A stretch of 64,000 nt of DNA from Coprinus comatus. Lineage: Eukaryota; Basidiomycota; Agaricomycetes; Agaricales; Agaricaceae. Positions 33,825-45,542 of the stretch are shown here, piece by piece. Where the stretch lies: positions 248,001 to 312,000 of the forward strand of contig JAWPGT010000006.1 in NCBI GenBank assembly GCA_034638255.1. Reading direction: 5' to 3'. Below the pieces are notes generated by a model, which saw only the letters and a list, made by a program, of their open reading frames with translations, was not told the origin of the DNA and searched no databases. Position 1 is the first letter of the stretch. Every line of letters begins with the position of its first letter. The position numbers were made by a program, and so were the translations under genes.

Positions 33825-36663
33825 TCAATCCGCCTCTTCTTCAAGTTCCGGTTGTTCTCCAACACTTCCCAAACCCCCAAGTACTCCCATCTCAATCTCT
33901 CTTCTCTCCTGAACCTTCAACTCAACAGCATCCAAATCTCTCTCTAAATCCAAATCTAAATCCAAATTTTCAAATATTCCATCATCATTCCCACTTCCAC
34001 TTCTACTTGCACCAACCAATCCTCTCAACCTCCCAACCTCCATTCTCAATTTCTTAATTTCCTCATCTCTCCTTTCCACTCTCGCTTTTAAAACCCTAAT
34101 AAACTCATTCCCACAAACCAATAACTGTAACTTACTAACTCCCTTATTCGGTCCTTCCGTTCCAGATTTCGGTGGTCCTCTAGGAGGTAAAGAACCGGGA
34201 AGTAGAGAAGATGAACGAGGAGGCCAGGCACCTGGTATTCCTATATTATTATTCGAATTCCCATCATCCGCATCGGACAATAAAGGAATAACAGGTAAAA
34301 GTGTTCGTAAATCATCAAATGTTGATTTCAATGAATCTCTACGTTTTTGTTCTGCTGCTTTATGTGACGTTTTACGAGGAGGTTGTTGACTATTCATGTT
34401 TGATGTCGAGTTTGACATATTCAACTCTGCCGGGTTGGCTGCAAGATAAGAGAGCATTGTTTTTGTCAGTCAAGTCGAACATAGAATGAGAAAATAGAAA
34501 AACTTACAAGGAAGAATCGCTTTCAACCCCATTCCAGCTATATTTGAAGTCGCAGCAACAGCAGCAGCTCTTCGAGTCCTCCCACTTGCTAATCCAACGC
34601 CATTAACTCCACCATTCTTTTGTTTTTCCTTCTCTTTTGTTTTTTCTTTCTCTTTTTTCTTTTCTTTCTCTTTCTCTTTCTCCTTCTCCTTTTCTTTCTC
34701 CTTCTCATTCTCATTCACATATACCTCTTTCCTCCTTTCTTCGCTCCCATCTCTCCGATGCCCAACCTCTTCCATTTGTCCCTGCCCACGTCCCTGATCC
34801 TCAACTTGACCAATAAACCCACTAATACCATTCCCATTCCCACCACCCAACCTCCCAAGTTTCATAATACTAGCAGGAGTAACAGGCAACAACCTTCCTT
34901 CACCTCCTATCCCTTCCAATCCCATCATCCCCAAACCACCCATTCCCATTCCCATTCCCATACTCGAATTAGCACTTCCATTCCCGCTGCTATTGTTATC
35001 ATTATGGTGATGAGTAAGATTCGGATTCGAAGAAGAAGCAGATGAAGAGGAAGATTCCGGATGAGCAGGCGGTGGTGGCATACTCATATCCAAATCAACA
35101 GGTGAAGGTGTATCTCCCACCCCCATCCCCATTCCCACTCCCATTCCTCCCATTCCTATTCCCATATCCATTCTCACCATCGAATTCATATTCCCATTCC
35201 TAATATCGACATCATTAACATGAAAATTGATTCCAGCATTCGTTGTTGAATTGACTCCCTGTGCTTGTCCTTGTCCTTGTCCTCTAGTGATACTATTCAT
35301 CCTCGACCTTTGTCCAGTCAACAACGGCGTATTCGTAACAGATTTCGATCCTCTATACATCTTCCTCCTCGCAGAACTCGAACTTGAATTCGAAGATGGT
35401 ATCTTGTTGTTATTGTCATTGTTATTACCACTCAACATCGGTGAAGTGGGGGATATAAGAGGCGAAGGCGTTAAACTAGAAGATTGAGGTAACAATGTTA
35501 AAGGAGTCAAACTATGATGACTGTGATGAATCGCTTGAGACTGAGGTTGAGATTGAGAGGGTCTTGTAGAATTTGAATTTGAATTTGAATTTGAACTATC
35601 CCAAAGCGAAATTGACTGCTTCTTCCTAACACCACCCATGGCATCCCCACCCCCATTTCCATTATCATTGTCATCCGCAGGTCTTTTTCCTCGTAAAGAC
35701 GATGACGACGACGGATGATGGGAGAAACTTGCAGATCGTGTATGAGGATGATGAGAGCCGTCATGTTGTGAGTGTTGATGGTTCCCCGCCGGCCCAAACA
35801 GGGGACTGGTTATAGGGGAGATATCAAGATCGGTACCGGTCATAACAGATAAAGTACTTGAGGGCGGGGGATTGGTATTGCTGTTGAACATGGGGCTAGA
35901 ACCATCGTGGTGATGTTGGTGGTGGTGGTCATGTTGAGAGGGGATATTGGATTGGATATGGAAAGCCATTTGAGGGGGGGCAGTGTGAGGATGTACTGTA
36001 AAATTGTGTGGCTGGGAGTAGGAAAAGGAATGTTCGTGATGATGCTGGAAAGGGTGGTGATTTTGTTGGGTAGAAAGGGGAGCATCGAGGAAGGAAGATT
36101 GCGAGTTGAGGATGATAGGAGATACATATTCCATGGTGGTTTCTCGTGGACGTATTTCTGTAGAAGGGCCTAGAGCAAAATTTAACTTTTGGCACAATTG
36201 TTTTGTAGTAACAAACCTGGAGTGAGTAGACCAGGATAAGGCAGCTGTGTGGCAGGTGCTGAAGAGCCTTGGTCCTTTGGGGGAGAGGTAGAAGAGAGTA
36301 AAGACTGGCCGCTGATCAGTGCTATCTGTTGTTGTGTCCATTTCAGCCCATACAAAGGAGAGGCAAAGCAGGGCGTACCTGCTGCTGAAATATTTGATTC
36401 TGGAGCTGCTGCAGTTGCTGAAGCTGCGCAAGCTTGAATTGCTGCTCGAGCAGGGTCTGAGGGTTGCACTGAGCGGGGGTATTCGAGCCCTGGCTCAGTT
36501 GATCGCTGTTGAGCATATTTCCGAACATGTTCATTGTAAGCTGGTTTTGGAGGCTGGAGGGCGACATGGGTGGTTGTGTGCCCGACGGCGACGAGAAGTC
36601 GTGCATAGGCACGGATGGTGGCGGAAAGAAGGAGGCCAGGTCGTTGCCGTTGTGCTTGTCCAT
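33825..36663 (-). CDS. bHLH transcription factor with long low-complexity N-terminus
   Basis: DNA-binding regulator. ATG 36663 gives MDKHNGNDLASFFPPPS, then a Gln/Leu-rich coil (LAQLQQLQQLQNQIFQQQ). A large exon (about 36150-34510) is very rich in His, Ser, Asn, Gly and Met, with GMGMGMG runs. A charged Lys-Glu repeat encoded near 34625-34715 follows. After an intron comes the bHLH, SHKAAEQKRRDSLKSTFDDL and RTLLP. The basic region has the His-Glu-Arg spacing of class B factors, which read CACGTG. A long Pro-rich loop separates helix 2 (NKGVSKLQLLVCGNEFIRVL), followed by a leucine-rich coiled coil RVERRDEEIKKLRMEVGRLR. The stop is at 33825-33827. The expanded loop between helices is typical of basidiomycete members. 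Targets unknown. Confidence 0.88.
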
Positions 36664-36825
36664 CGAAGCCTGTTACTGCCTTAGATAAACCTGATATTAT
36701 CCTCTCATCCCCCTTTCGGCCCGGAGCTCCATTCGCCGGCCGAAAAATTCACTCTCCATAACAAATTATATCATAGCAAAAACATCAGCACACTCATAAC
36801 TAGCAATTAGGGTATACTAAATCCA

Positions 36826-39800
36826 TCACGCATTGACCACCTCCTTATGGTTCACAAATTTCTTAATCACGTTCTTCAGCCTTCCTAGCACTTCTCGTGC
36901 TTTGTCACCATCCTCGGGTAATTTCTCCTGTCCCGTTCCCAACTTGAACAGATACGCAAAGTCGGCTTGTATGTTCAGCGGCATCTTGGCCGATGCGTTC
37001 TTCTTCTGCTTCAGTTCTAATCGTTCTTTAAACTGTTTCGCGAATTGTTTCGAAACAAGATCCGCTCGCTCAACAACCTCGAATGGTACTCCAGCCAAGT
37101 TGGCAACATGGGTACCAAAAGACGATTCAGCGACGCCCTCAATTAGTTTGTATAAGAAAACGAGCTATGGGAAAATGAGCACTAGGCCAGTTGGAGTAGA
37201 AGAAGATAAATCCTTACTTCTTTCTTTTCTTCGTCAACTAATGTAGACATGTGCATATTTCGTACATTCGGGTGATACGCAAACTCATCGGTTAAGGAGC
37301 CATAGTGTGTCGCAAAGAAAGTCAACGGAAGAGTATGTGTCGCTAGCTGATGCAATACCGCCTATTCAAAACTCTGTCAGTCCTGAACACAAACAATATC
37401 ATGTTCTACTCACTCCAGCAATAGCCATACCATCCTGTCGAAAAGTGCCTCAGTATAGGTTCTAAACTACAACAGAAATTTCACATACATAGGTGGACGT
37501 TCCGCGACCCAGCTCTGTGAGGAAGCATGAGGATAAGTTGTAAACTCGAGAGGAATATACACACCATCCAAAATGACCAGCGATCTCGGTGTTGCATCGC
37601 GCAGAATTTTACAACTATCAAGGAATTCAACGATGGTACTTAGTAGAAATTAAAACGACCAACCATTCATCCAATTCCACTTTGAACGTGCTGGCATGAG
37701 AAAACATGTTGTCATACGCTCCCATCCGGGTGATAATAGCATCAACTGGACTCAACCTGTACAATAGGTCAGAGTTACTCCACGTCGGTGTTCATAAAAC
37801 CCGACGCACCGAGCCTTCGCTGCTGGGACAAACATTCCCAGTTGTGCCATGATCTAGGCCCTGATCAGTATTAACAACTACTGGAGATTACAACCACATA
37901 CCACACCGATGGCAGTCATTCTCATGAGCTGTATACAAGAGTATTAGGTGTGAAGACCTATGCATGGTTGAAATTCCGTACCGTTGATTTTCCACTACAA
38001 AGAATGTAAGCAATATATTCAGAACAAAACAAAGTCCAAACTCACGCCATGTTCGGACCAGTCAACAATGCAACCTTCCCAACATCCGAGCCTAGCTTCA
38101 GATCGTTTGCAATGAAGTTCGTGACATTACTGTTGAGGCATAGGATAGGGTGCCTCAACTCTTCAAAGTCCACAAATGCTGTGTCACTATCAACAAACTC
38201 GGGACGACAGGATGGAGACCCAATGACTGTAGACGATTTAGCCAAACTGAATAAACAATCTAGCTCCGCAAACACGCGTATCGCTCTTAACCAGGTAGAA
38301 CGATCCGCATCAAATTCAGCGAAAAGTCTAATTTTGAAGTTTTTGATGGCGCCCGTCCTATTCTCTCGAGCTTCTTTGAGCTGCCGGATTTTAGGTTGAA
38401 GTCTAGTAACAATATAGCGATTCTTGGCCTAGACTCTGATTAATTTGACACAGATGACTTTCGCCAAAAATCAACATACCTTGGTACCGCTATTCTTGGT
38501 CCATGTTGAGGGAATATTTTTCTTTGTTGCTGGTGTTTCAACAAGATATATATCCTGGGAGAGTAGGAGTTCAAATGTGCCATTATTAGCATAATCAAGT
38601 AATCGTACCTTGTTTCCAACTGCACTGTGCCAGTACGAAAGCTTGAATCTAATTTTTCCTTCAGTCAGGAAACAAGCACATGGTAAGTTTATCTTACCCA
38701 ACCTCACTCTCCAATTCACCAAGTTCTTCTTCTAGTTCTTTCTCAAGCCCATTGATTTCGCTTACAATAGCATCATACTCTTCATCTTTTCCCTTTTGAG
38801 GAAGCAATTCATCCGTATCTAACGATCCTCTGTAAGTCATGAAATAATATACAAGATAATACTTACCCTTTGAACCAGGAACAGGTGGTTGGAACATATT
38901 CTCAATATGTTTTATATGAGAGATTAGGTCTGGAGCACCACGGAGGAGACCGAGTATGGTTTTGGACTGGAAGCTTTCAGATTCATCCGCAAGCTTTGTG
39001 AGTCCTCGAGTCAATTTCTTGAAAGACTACGGTATTGTGTTCGATAGAAGTACTTCAAAAGGACAACTGAGAATTCTCACCGATAACACTTTCAAGAAGT
39101 CTCTGATGCGACAATTTTTGGCATGTATCCGCGAGACGATGCGTTCGAGATCAGGTAATCCTTTTGCAATGTCTGCAAATTCAGCTTCAAAGGTAGCGTG
39201 CTCCATAATATCTTGTACGGCATCAAGTCGAGCGTTAATATCGTCAACGTTTCTCAACGGCATGCATAACCAGATTCGGAACAACCGTTTCCCTATAACA
39301 GGTGTCAAGGCTAGTTTTTTCGATGTCAGAGGAAAGTACCTACCGAATGGTGTAATGCACCGGCTCAAAAGTTTGAGCAGCGTACCATCCTCGGTACCCT
39401 CGTCATTCATAAGAATCTTTGTGGTGATGAATAAAAAAACGTATATATCCCAGGGAAGTGTACATACCTCAAGATGAGCTAAACTCTGACCCTCCAATGT
39501 CAAACCTTGTTCTTTCTTCATAGGATCATAAACATTGAAATTCCTCATGCTGATGATATCCTTATCAATATTGAGCTGGCGCAAGTACCTGCATATGCAT
39601 AATACCTAGTAAAAAAAAGACTTCAAAATCCTTAAAAAAACGTACCATAGCATGCTCCCAAGTGCTTCGATAGCTTTGGGGTACACAACCATTTCCCTAA
39701 TCGATGACGGAACGGAAGAAGGCAAAGTATCAGGCTCCATCTCTTCGTCGTCTTCGGTTGGGAAGAAAGCCTTCAATTGTACGACTGTTTGATCAAAATC

Positions 39801-42197
39801 GTAACCTTCAACGGACCGCAGGCTTGTCCAAAGGCAATTCGCAGGCAGAACACTCTTCAACAAGCGTGTCGTCGAAACAGACAATGTGCCCTAAACGCCA
39901 TTTAAGTCATCAAGCCAGTCATTATTGGGTTTGTAAATTACCTGTTTGAATAATAACTCCTTGGGTCGAATCTGTCGCATTAACGTTTCCAGCTTGGTAC
40001 GGCAGATATCATCTTCAAAGGCGCTGAGATTGAACTGTGACGTCGAACTGTCCAGAACGCAGATGCCAAATTCATTCACATCATCGCTGTTATTTTCTGA
40101 CTGCTTCTCCGCGACAGCGACGCAGTGACCAGCTTGCTCGTCCGTGAGTAGTTCTGGATCGACCAGAGTGCCATTTGTATACACTTTGTTTAATGCACTA
40201 CGAACATAGTTTTAACGTGAAATTGTAGAGTTCAAAAAAAGGTTTGTACCGTTGAACAATCTTATCTTTCGCTTTGTCTTCTGTGGCTTTGCCTTTAGAT
40301 TTGTTCGCGACCATACGCATTTCTGCGCCAAGAGCTGTTTCAGATTGATCTACACGGCCAACCTTGTAACCTGATTTGAAGGTTAGAGCCTCGAAGCACG
40401 CCGACAGGCAGAGGCACACCTTTGCCTAGGAACTTTCTGTATGACATTCAGTAAATGAATAAACCGAAAGAAAGTTTGCAGACTTACGCGGCCCAGAAAT
40501 TGAAAGACATTTCGGGGACTCCGACCTGTTTGTGCGAAATTGAACATCAAATAGAATTATTGTAAAATATGATTACCATGGACATTTTTACCCGTGAAGT
40601 CAACTTTAAATCGAATTCTTGATGACCAACGCGGGCATCATCCTCGTATAACTATATTAATTGTCAGGGAAAATCTACATAAGAAAGAGAAGGCCATCTA
40701 ACCTCAAAGAACTTGCTGCATAAAAGGAATCGTCGGTTAGTATTATAATAGAACATAGGAAATCAAACGCACCCCTTCTGGAAAAATAAGATCTACAAAG
40801 TAGTTGAGTAGGTAGTAGCGCGTCAGTTGAAAGTGATCCACTGACCGTATCATAATGATTTTGCTTGATCTATACCCAGTTTTTAGTTAGGGACTCTTGA
40901 GAACCATACGTGACATACCTCCCAGAACTAATGATCAGGTCAGTAAGTCATATGACACCAGATATCAAATTCATACCTGTTTCTCAAAAGGTGTAAACTC
41001 TTTCCAAGCCGAAGATGGGATATAAAGAGTTCTCGGGTCATACCCAGGTTCACCGGGTCGCCGACCATCTTTCTATAAGAGTCGAAATTGAGTGCCAGAC
41101 TTTCGTCAAAGCAAAATGAGTCTCATACATCTTTGACAGTCTGTAAAAATGAATACGGATCATCGGCGGTTTTTTTGTCATTCTTCTTTCCTTGTTCTCG
41201 TTGCTCTGCTGCAGTCAAGAAACTTGGGTTGGTTCCGTTTGAACCTTCAGAGGCCTTTGCACATTTTGCAGGTAGTGCTTTTGACTGCTTGCCCTTTCCA
41301 GCCCGTTGCTTCTTCGTCGTATTTTCTTCGTCAGATTCATTCATCGAATCATCAGACGCAATAATAGACCGACGTGAAGATGTTGAAGAACGGCCTGAAG
41401 ACTTGACAGAACAATTATCAAAATCTGATTCCGAGTCAAGAGCAATGAAATCATCGTCATCGTTGTCCGACCGAGTGCGGGATTTTCCTTGGACAAATAT
41501 GTTGACTGGCTGAAGAAACAACAACAATTGATATTTACCTTTCTTTGTTGGTGATTTCTTAAAACGGCTCAAGCGACTAGAGAAATTGTTCGATACATCT
41601 TCGTCTTCATCTTCACCTTCACTGATTGCTAGAGAAAGACGCTGACGCTTGGAACGACCTATGATACAATATGAATATATCACAACGATACAGTAGTCTT
41701 GACGTACTCTTTGGTTGTACGGGAGAGGACTGTGAAACAATTTTTTGAGATTTATTTCCGTTAAGGTCGTCTTCGTCAGAATCCTCAACAACAGCTTTAC
41801 GCTTCTTATAGTTCTGTAACATCTCAGATTAGCATACAGCCACCTTTTGGTGTGCATTTATTTCTCATACCAATGATCGCGGCTGTCCCAACTCTTCATC
41901 CTCTGACATCATGTCGACATCAATAGGATCACTCGTAGGAGGTGCCCGTGACGACGTAGAGCTTGCGGTCACAGATATTGCTAGCTTTCGTGTATTCGAG
42001 CTTTTAGGTTCTGGAGTCACCGGTTCAGCCGGTGGACTAGACGCGTCCTCTGCAAGAGACATAGCAGAACTCTTCCGTGCTACTGGCTTTGGTGCAGCCT
42101 TCGCAGGTTTGGCCTGGGAACCAGTGGGAGTCTTGGTAAAAAAGGACATGAGACTCTTCTGTGTCATTGCATCCTTTCCCTTCTCCTTTGAAGCCAT
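36826..42197 (-). CDS. MSH6: MSH6 DNA mismatch repair protein
   Basis: MutS homologue that pairs with MSH2 to recognise base mismatches and small loops. ATG 42197 starts MASKEKGKDAMTQKSLMSFF, whose Q-x-x-L-x-x-F-F is a PCNA-binding PIP box. A disordered acidic/basic linker with KKRKAVVEDSDEDDLNGN follows. MutS domain I carries YDPRTLYIPSSAWKEFTPFE and a mismatch-contact KFFELYEDDARVGHQEFDL (Phe-x-Glu). Core and lever domains cover about 40.4-38.4 kb. The ATPase has GPNMA then GKST across an intron at about 38030 (Walker A), and DELGRGTSTYDG near 37500. GSLTDEFAYHPNVRNMHMST and the C-terminal helix-turn-helix GVPFEVVERADLVSKQF come before TGA/TAA at 36826-36828. More than 20 short introns. Complete by eye. 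Confidence 0.94.
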
Positions 42198-42457
42198 CTT
42201 GGCGACTAGACGAGTGCGAGGGTGGATGTATGCGGTTTTGTGCTAGAACGCGTTGGGACGTGTTTGGTGCCGACAAGTTATATATGGACCCACGTGACAG
42301 CAATTCATTCATTGAAATTGAGTTTCCTGTTTCTGGTACACCCATATCGCAGAGGTGAGTCTCCAAAAACGCAAAATAGGGACTTTAAATTGAATGATAG
42401 AAACTCTATATATCCATCAGTTGACAAACCAGCAGGGACATCATAGCCCACGATAAG

Positions 42458-43542
42458 ATGTTACCCCCAACGCAAGCCGAACCGGAACAGGAGGACTACG
42501 AAGATATTTTGCAAGATTCTTTGTCGTTTATCGGTGGTACAACTGTCCTGGACGATCCTACCATCAATTATGGTCCGCTGGCTCTGACAGTAGCACCCAA
42601 GGTTCGTCACAAGCTGACTTGTAATCACTCCTATATTTACGACTGATATCAGGAAGGCAAAGTACGCCAGTCGATCATTGTATCATTGATCTTATATTGA
42701 TCCGTTGACAGGCGAATACGCTGTTGGCCGACCATCTGTTTTCTCCCGCACTCTTTCTCGCTGAAAGAATAGAGCGGCAACTATTATCCGCTTCCAACTT
42801 GACCGGTACCACAATATTCATATCTTTCCTGGCCCCTATCTAACTATCTACAGTTGTGGAACTTGGATCAGGAACTGGTCTTCCATCTTTATTACTTTCT
42901 ACACAAAACAATGCACCCAGTCTTGTTGTTGTTACCGACTATCCAGATGAGACTATTCTTGACAACTTGCGTAAGAATGTTGACAGGAACCAGGGCCATG
43001 TAAACGAACATTGCACAGTCAAGTGCCTTGGTTATGCATGGGGCACGGATACCCAACACCTAACGTGAGTGTAAATCAATCTTAAGTAAATCTGTTTCAA
43101 ACATTTTCTGTAGAGATTTACTCCCATTGAATGAGAATGGATTTGACGTTGTGATCATGTCCGATCTCCTCCATTTCGACAGTTTTCATGACATTCTTGT
43201 GGATTCAGTAACGAAATTACTAAAGAGATCCCCGACCGCAAGAGTCCAAGTGGCGGTGAGGTAATTGCTGTGTTTGTAGAACTTATCTCACAGATATACG
43301 CAAATATTTAGGCAGGAAACTACACCCCACCAAAAGTTTGTAATAGCTTTCTGGAACAAGCAGCAAATGCTGGCCTCGAATTTCAAGAAATAATTGCTGA
43401 ACAAGCTGAACAGAAATGGCTAGGCGAGATGGAGGTCAGCGGATTTGATACGGATGCTTTGTCATTCAGGAAAATGGCCTGTCGTTATTGGATCGGAAAA
43501 TGGAAAGATCAAACCCTAATTGCCGCTGGCGATAAAGCCTAG
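42458..43542 (+). CDS. EFM7: Efm7/Nnt1-type protein methyltransferase
   Basis: Rossmann-fold SAM-dependent methyltransferase of the METTL21-like group. Yeast Efm7/Nnt1 modifies the N-terminus and Lys2/3 of elongation factor 1A. ATG 42458 gives MLPPTQAEPEQEDYEDILQD and SLSFIGGTTV. After two introns come NTLLADHLFSPALFLAERIE and the SAM motif VVELGSGTGLPSLLLSTQNN. VVVTDYPDETILDNLRKNVD, CLGYAWGTD and FDVVIMSDLLHFDSFHDILV (the post-I motif plus a DLLHFD active-site stretch) lie before VQVAAGNYTPPKVCNSFLEQ and a C-terminal MACRYWIGKWKD. The stop TAG is 43540-43542. The TDYPD and GYxWG motifs point to the Efm7/Nnt1 branch. Divergent from MSH6, whose ATG is 260 bp away, and tail to tail with the DUF2855 gene. 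Confidence 0.85.
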
Positions 43543-43614
43543 GATTATTGCCTCGATTTTTTCCAACCAATGATATATGCGCTAGAATTCCACTATGATA
43601 TTGCAATCAACGAA

Positions 43615-45017
43615 CTACTTACAATCGAGGATCGCCTTTGCTTTTGCCTCATCACCTTCCGACAAACTCCATATCAAACCTCTATCAGGTCCCAAGCCAT
43701 CCTTCACCAACCTATCATACACTTCTTTGACTGCTTTTGGCCCATATATGCGCTCCAACTTTACCCAACCTGTGCAGTCTACCATAAGTGCTTTCCAAGC
43801 TTCCAGTTGTCTTTTGAATATTTCCGTCACCGGAAGTTGATGCCTCCTTACATCCAACCATTCTGGCATGAAAAATCGCTCGAGATGATTTTCTTGACCT
43901 CCGATGAACTATCAAATGTGTTCTTCGACCATTCCCCTTCATCAGCTTTTCCTGAATCAGGTGTAAGGTTTGTAATTCCCAATGATATGGACCCCACCAA
44001 TTTGCCGTTGTTCCTGGAAGGGCTAAAGTATGACCAGATCCGCTCGTTAAGACTGTCGTTACCAGCAACATCAATATATAACACTTTGTCCTCTTCATCC
44101 CCCTTGAAAGCCGATATTTTGTCAAATTCGTCATAAGTGTAAACTTCATGATAAAGACCTAACCCTTTCGTGAAGTTAACATTCCTTTTGGAAGTCAATC
44201 CGATAATCCTAGTATTCTTCGACAACTCTCCACGAGAGATGCGTTTTCCAATCAAATAAGCAAGACAGAAAGCAGTCTTCGCTGAAGCGGATGAAATAAC
44301 GATAGTGGAAACTCCTCCTTTATAGTTTGTCGAGTTGATCCAATCTTCACACCAGTATGAAGTCCAAAATAGAGGACGATACAACATCGTAAGATCCTCT
44401 GCTTCTGGTGTAGCCGTATACTGAGGATCAGTTGCACAACGGAGGATTTGGTTATAAGGTCGTCGATCTGTGTGCGTGCGCATTTTTTTTTGTTCAGTTG
44501 GCTGTGCGAGTTGAGAGAGAGAAATTGAATATACCTGTAGGAAGGTGTGGACGGGGAACGTAGAAAGCATATTTGTTGATATCACTTGGTGAAACTGGGA
44601 GCAAAAGATACTGAACAGGTGCAAGATATCCATAAATACGTTCGCCAATGGGAATCTTCGGATGTGTGGATTTGATGACTGTAGCAAAACCCCATACTGG
44701 TATTAAACCGTGTGTAGTTGGGCTGGTATTGGACGCAGTAGGTGCAGGATGGAAATCAAAATACCTGTAGTATATTTTTGTGAGAAGTGATAGAGAGGTG
44801 TAGGAAACTGTAGCTTTTACCGAAAGTGAGGGTGTTCACCTAGAGCTTGATAGGTAATGTTATTAGCAGAAAAGCCAAACCGGTCGACTTTGATTAAAAT
44901 GTGGTTTTCAGGAATGGACTCCGGGGTATTGGTAATAACTAGCACAGGTTTATTGGGGTCACCGTCAGTTGAAAGGCGTGGAGAGCATAGTGCAGTGTTC
45001 GTGGGGGTGGTCGTCAT
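43615..45017 (-). CDS. DUF2855 family protein with a frameshift near the C-terminus
   Basis: Fungal DUF2855 protein of unknown activity, with a GroES/MDR-like fold suggested by its N-terminus. ATG 45017 gives MTTTPTNTALCSPRLSTDGD. It continues through ILIKVDRFGFSANNITYQAL, YFDFHPAPTA, GLIPVWGFATVIKS, IGERIYGYLAPVQYLLLPVS, ATPEAEDLTMLYRPLFWTSY, STIVISSASAKTAFCLAYLI, TRIIGLTSKRNVNFTKGLGL and VLYIDVAGNDSLNERIWSYF to SSEVKKIISSDF. There the frame runs to a stop at 43848-43850. The expected FMPEWLDVRRHQLPV... continues in the next frame to 43615 and stays open. One extra T in the run read from 43871-43875 would restore it. It is therefore either a recent pseudogene or an assembly error. Start and all upstream exons look normal. 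Confidence 0.8.
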
Positions 45018-45542
45018 GAAGAAGTATCAACTTGAAGACTAGACTGGTCAGTGTCTCAACACCCGTGGAAGTGGGATTTAAGAAGCTTTTCCCGGTAGGT
45101 ATGAAGTCCACATCTGTTACCGGGCTTAGACTTGTATTGCTTGCACTACGCTCGGCACCAATTCTCGGTTTCTGATGTTGCCGGACTGCTTTGACTTGTT
45201 TATCATGTCACATGTTTTCAAATTTCAGCACAATAATTTAGCGGGAAACCCCGACCTGGACAAATAACCTCTAATGACTCTCACGAACTTCTAACGGACC
45301 TCTATTCAAAGATGTTATATCAAGCGTTGCACTCTGGTTCAACCCCACCTGCAGCCTACATTAGCTGACTACTCTTGTGACGGCCCACGGGTTCGTGCGG
45401 CAACCTGATCGCCAGGTCCCTTACAAGTGGTTAAGCAAGCAACATGAATTGCGCGAGCTTTCAACGTGTTTAGATCGGGCTCGACCGTCGACTACAAAAA
45501 TATCAAAGCCATCGAAAAAAATATACTCTGAAATCCAGGACA
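45018..45542. other. Gap between DUF2855 gene and MFS array
   Basis: Upstream flank of the DUF2855 gene and 3' flank of MFS copy A. The plus frame 45377-45583 overlaps the transporter's last exon on the other strand and has no motif. Confidence 0.45.

Noticed and set aside
34620..35045. Plus-strand frame of phenylalanine/leucine repeats
   Set aside because: It is the reverse complement of the Lys-Glu repeat and neighbouring low-complexity coding sequence of the bHLH gene.
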